Origin: Liolophura sinensis
Lineage: Eukaryota > Mollusca > Polyplacophora > Chitonida > Chitonidae
Direction: 5' to 3'
NCBI RefSeq assembly: GCF_032854445.1
Contig: NW_027018003.1
Location: 62,001-126,000, forward strand
Length of the DNA stretch: 64,000 bases
Part shown: one piece after another, positions 61,701 to 64,000 of the stretch
Position numbering within the stretch: the stretch's first letter is position 1
Layout: every line of letters begins with the position of its first letter
The notes under the pieces: model-generated
Seen by the model: only the letters and a program-made list of their open reading frames with translations
Told to the model about the DNA's origin: nothing
Databases searched by the model: none
Made by a program: the position numbers and the translations under genes

Positions 61701-64000
61701 ATTCAACTTTTGACTATAAGTTATGTGCCCTTCGGTAGCCCAGAAGACGTCAAATCTATCGGCTAAGCCCATTTAACTCACCCAGCAATTGTCTTACTTC
61801 TAAGTCCAAGACAATCTCAATGTCTTTATCTACGTGTAGAAAAACCACACCATTTGTACATAAAAAACAAAAGGTACTTGATACAGTCTGCTGTGAAAAG
61901 TACAACTAAACACTGACCCACATTTATAAGGTGCCAAAAGCTGTGGATTTGGGCCAGGCATCGGCAGCTGTTAAAAAGTTGCAAATATCCCTGGTTTCCA
62001 TGGAGTAAGAGCCGTTGCTGGGCACGTGATTATGACATCAATGATCATTGATCTGTCGCTACAGCCAAAAGTATTGGTCGGAGAGCAGCGCGGTTTGCAC
62101 CATTCGATTTGTCGTCACAAAATACGTCGGATTAGCCTCTTACCAGCAGCACTGGAACAGTTTTTCCACTTTTGCATTTTTGCTTCGTCTTTTTGTTAAT
62201 TGAAATCGGCTACACTGTACTCTGTACAATCGCGACTGGTCATTACTATATTCAACTTTTGACTATAAGTTATGTGCCCTTCGGTAGCCCAGAAGACGTC
62301 AAATCTTTCGGCTAAGCCCATTTAACTCACCCAGCAATTGCCTTACTTCTAAGTGCAAGACAATCTCAATGTCTTTATCTACGTAGAGAAAAACCACACC
62401 ATTTGTACGTGAAAAACACAAGGTACTTGATACAGTCTGCTGTAAAAAGTACAACTGAACACTAACCCACTTCAGTAAGGTGCCAAAAGATGCGGAATTG
62501 AGCCAGGCATCGGCAGCTGTTGAAAAATTGCAAATTTCCCTGGTTTCCATGGAGTAAGAGCCGTTGCTGGGCACGTGATTATGACATAAATGATCATTCA
62601 ATTGTCACTACAGCCAAAAGTATTGGTCGGAGAGCAACGCGGTTTGCACCAATCGATTTGTCGTCACAAAATACGTCGGATTAGCCTCTTACCAGCAGCA
62701 CTGGAACAGTTTTTCCACTTTTGCATTTTTGCCTGGTCTTTTTGTTAATTGAAACCGGCTACACTGCACTCTGTACAATCGCGACTGGTCATTACTATAT
62801 TCAACTTTTGACTATAAGTTATGTGCCCTTCGGTAGCCCAGAAGACGTCAAATCTTTGGGCCAAGCCCATTTAACTCACCCAGCAATTGCCTTACTTCTA
62901 AGTGCAAGACAATCTCAATGTCTTTATCTACGTGTAGAAAAACCACACCATTTGTACGTGAAAACCACAAGGTACTTGATACAGTCTGCTGTAAAAAGTA
63001 CAACTGAACACTGACCCACTTCAGTAAGGTGCCAAAAGATGCGGAATTGAGCCAGGCATCGGCAGCTGTTGAAAAATTGCAAATTTCCCTGGTTTCCATG
63101 GAGTAAGAGCCGTTGCTACGCACGTGATTATGACATAAATGATCATTCAAATGTCGCTACAGCCAAAAGTATTGGTCGGAGAGCAACGCGGATTGCACCA
63201 TTCGATTTCTCGTCACAAAATACGTCGGATTAGGCTGTTACTAGTAGCACTGGAACAGTTTTTCCACTTTTGCATTTTTGCCTGGTCTTTTTGTTAATTG
63301 AAATCGGCTAAACTGTACTCTGTACAATCGCGACTGGTCATTACTATATTCAACTTTTGACTATAAGTTATGTGCCCTTCGGTAGCCCAGAAGACCTGAA
63401 ATCTTTGGGCCAAGCCCATTTAACTCACCCAGCAATTGTCTTACTTCTAAGTCCAAGACAATCTCAATGTCTTTATCTACGTGTAGAAAAACCAGACCAT
63501 TTGTACATAAAAAACACAAGGTACTTGATACAGTCTGCTGTAAAAAGTACAACTAAACACTGACCCACATTTATAAGGTGCCAAAAGATGTGGAATTGGG
63601 CCAGGCATCGGCAGCTGTTAAAAAATTGCAAATATCCCTGGTTTCCATGGAGTAAGAGCCGTTGCTGGGCACTTGATTATGACATCAATGATCATTGATC
63701 TGTCGCTACAGCCAAAAGTATTGGTCGGAGAGCAACGCGGTTTGCACCATTCGATTTCTCGTCACAAAATACGTCGGATTAGCCTCTTACTAGTAGCACT
63801 GGAACAGTTTTTCCACTTTTGCATTTTTGCTTCGTCTTTTTGTTAATTGAAATCGGCTACACTGTACTCTGTACAATCGCGACTGGTCATTACTATATTC
63901 AACTTTTGACTATAAGTTATGTGCCCTTCGGTAGCCCAGAAGACGTCAAATCTTTGGGCTAAGCCCATTTAACTCACCCAGCAATTGTCTTACTTCTAAG
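58759..64000 (+). repeat. Block 12: mixed monomers 108-117, last one cut by window end
   Basis: Starts and codes: 58759 Sb2, 59308 Ca2, 59857 Ca1, 60407 Sc-h, 60956 Sb2, 61506 Ca1, 62055 Cb2, 62604 Cb2, 63153 Sa1, 63702 S (partial, 299 bp). Codes do not follow the simple dimer rule. Rare markers link this end to the left end of the window: the TACGCACGTG variant near 60919, 61465 and 63116 also occurs near 4907 and 6005, and the GCACCATTCG/GCGGATTGC head is shared with 4945 and 60956. Monomers 59857 and 60956 each have one extra A in an A-run. The array continues beyond 64000. Confidence 0.8.

Larger units (their letters stand above)
1..64000 (+). repeat. Satellite array, ~549-bp monomer, 116 complete copies
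   Basis: The whole window is head-to-tail copies of one unit. Each copy begins with GTCGCTACAGCC or GTCACTACAGCC, and I followed that anchor from position 4 to 63702 without a break. The mean spacing is about 549.1 bp (63698 bp over 116 units). Most units are exactly 549 bp; the rest are 544-553 bp because of small indels. Nearly every copy keeps CCATGG, CAGCTG, CACGTG and a T-tract block at the same unit positions. No inversion, insertion or unique sequence interrupts the array, so neither edge is in the window. Both the level of homogeneity and the nested duplications point to unequal exchange or a similar amplification process. Placement at a centromere or in pericentromeric heterochromatin is inference from the array type only. 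I do not recognise the family by name. Confidence 0.98.

Noticed and set aside
1-64000. Transposon or CRISPR origin of the repeat
   Set aside because: There are no terminal repeats, target-site duplications, transposase or reverse transcriptase frames, and no short repeats separated by unique spacers. Copies abut directly.

Overview
The window is one uninterrupted tandem satellite array. I see no protein gene, RNA gene, mobile element, CRISPR array or unique flanking sequence. The unit is about 549 bp. Taking the conserved GTCGCTACAGCC / GTCACTACAGCC block as the start of each unit, I count 116 complete head-to-tail monomers (first start at 4, last complete one ending at 63701). There are 3 bases of a preceding unit on the left and 299 bases of a 117th unit on the right. 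All copies are on the same strand. Lengths run from 544 to 553 bp, with 549 by far the commonest. Hand counting of 480 bp of one monomer gives about 41% G+C. A long, homogenised, gene-free array of this kind is typical of eukaryotic centromeric or other heterochromatic satellite DNA. The sequence does not let me name the organism.

Monomers differ at a few linked marker sites, so the array can be read as a barcode. In the block entries each monomer start is followed by a three-character code. Head (unit position ~88-96): S = ACTAGTAGC-like, C = ACCAGCAGC-like. Mid (unit position ~414): a = ACATTTATAAGG, b = ACTTCAGTAAGG, c = ACATGAATAAGG-like preceded by ACCACAGAC. Tail (last ~18 bases): 1 = 16-bp palindrome ATCAATGATCATTGAT, usually then GTCGC; 2 = ATGATCATTCAATT, usually then GTCAC; 3 = ATCATCGATCT then ATCGC; 4 = GATCAATCAATA then GTCGC; h = hybrid of 1 and 2. 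The basic higher-order unit is an Sb2 + Ca1 dimer of 1098 bp. Larger units are built on it: a 1650-bp trimer, a 2196-bp tetramer, and 2742- and 2745-bp pentamers.

Layout: 4-8790, mixed dimers with several odd monomers; 8791-17569, tail-4 cassettes with nested 1097- and 2742-bp duplications; 17570-21963, dimers crossed by a dense patch of homopolymer indels that looks like sequence error; 21964-29653, dimers with the first trimer copy; 29654-35695, two tail-4 cassettes 3847 bp apart; 35696-38995, two tandem 1650-bp trimers; 38996-42839, a mosaic assembled from two older segments; 42840-46133, irregular; 46134-51623, a tandem 2745-bp duplication; 50526-54918, a very regular dimer/tetramer run; 54919-58758, a trimer duplication with more indels; 58759-64000, mixed, running off the window.

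The many short open frames on both strands repeat once per monomer, overlap each other and are broken by family-specific stops, so I treat them as by-products of the repeat. The interest lies in how the array evolved: visible recombination junctions, a monomer lost between two paralogous segments, a palindrome present in one family and lost in another, and changes concentrated at CpG sites.
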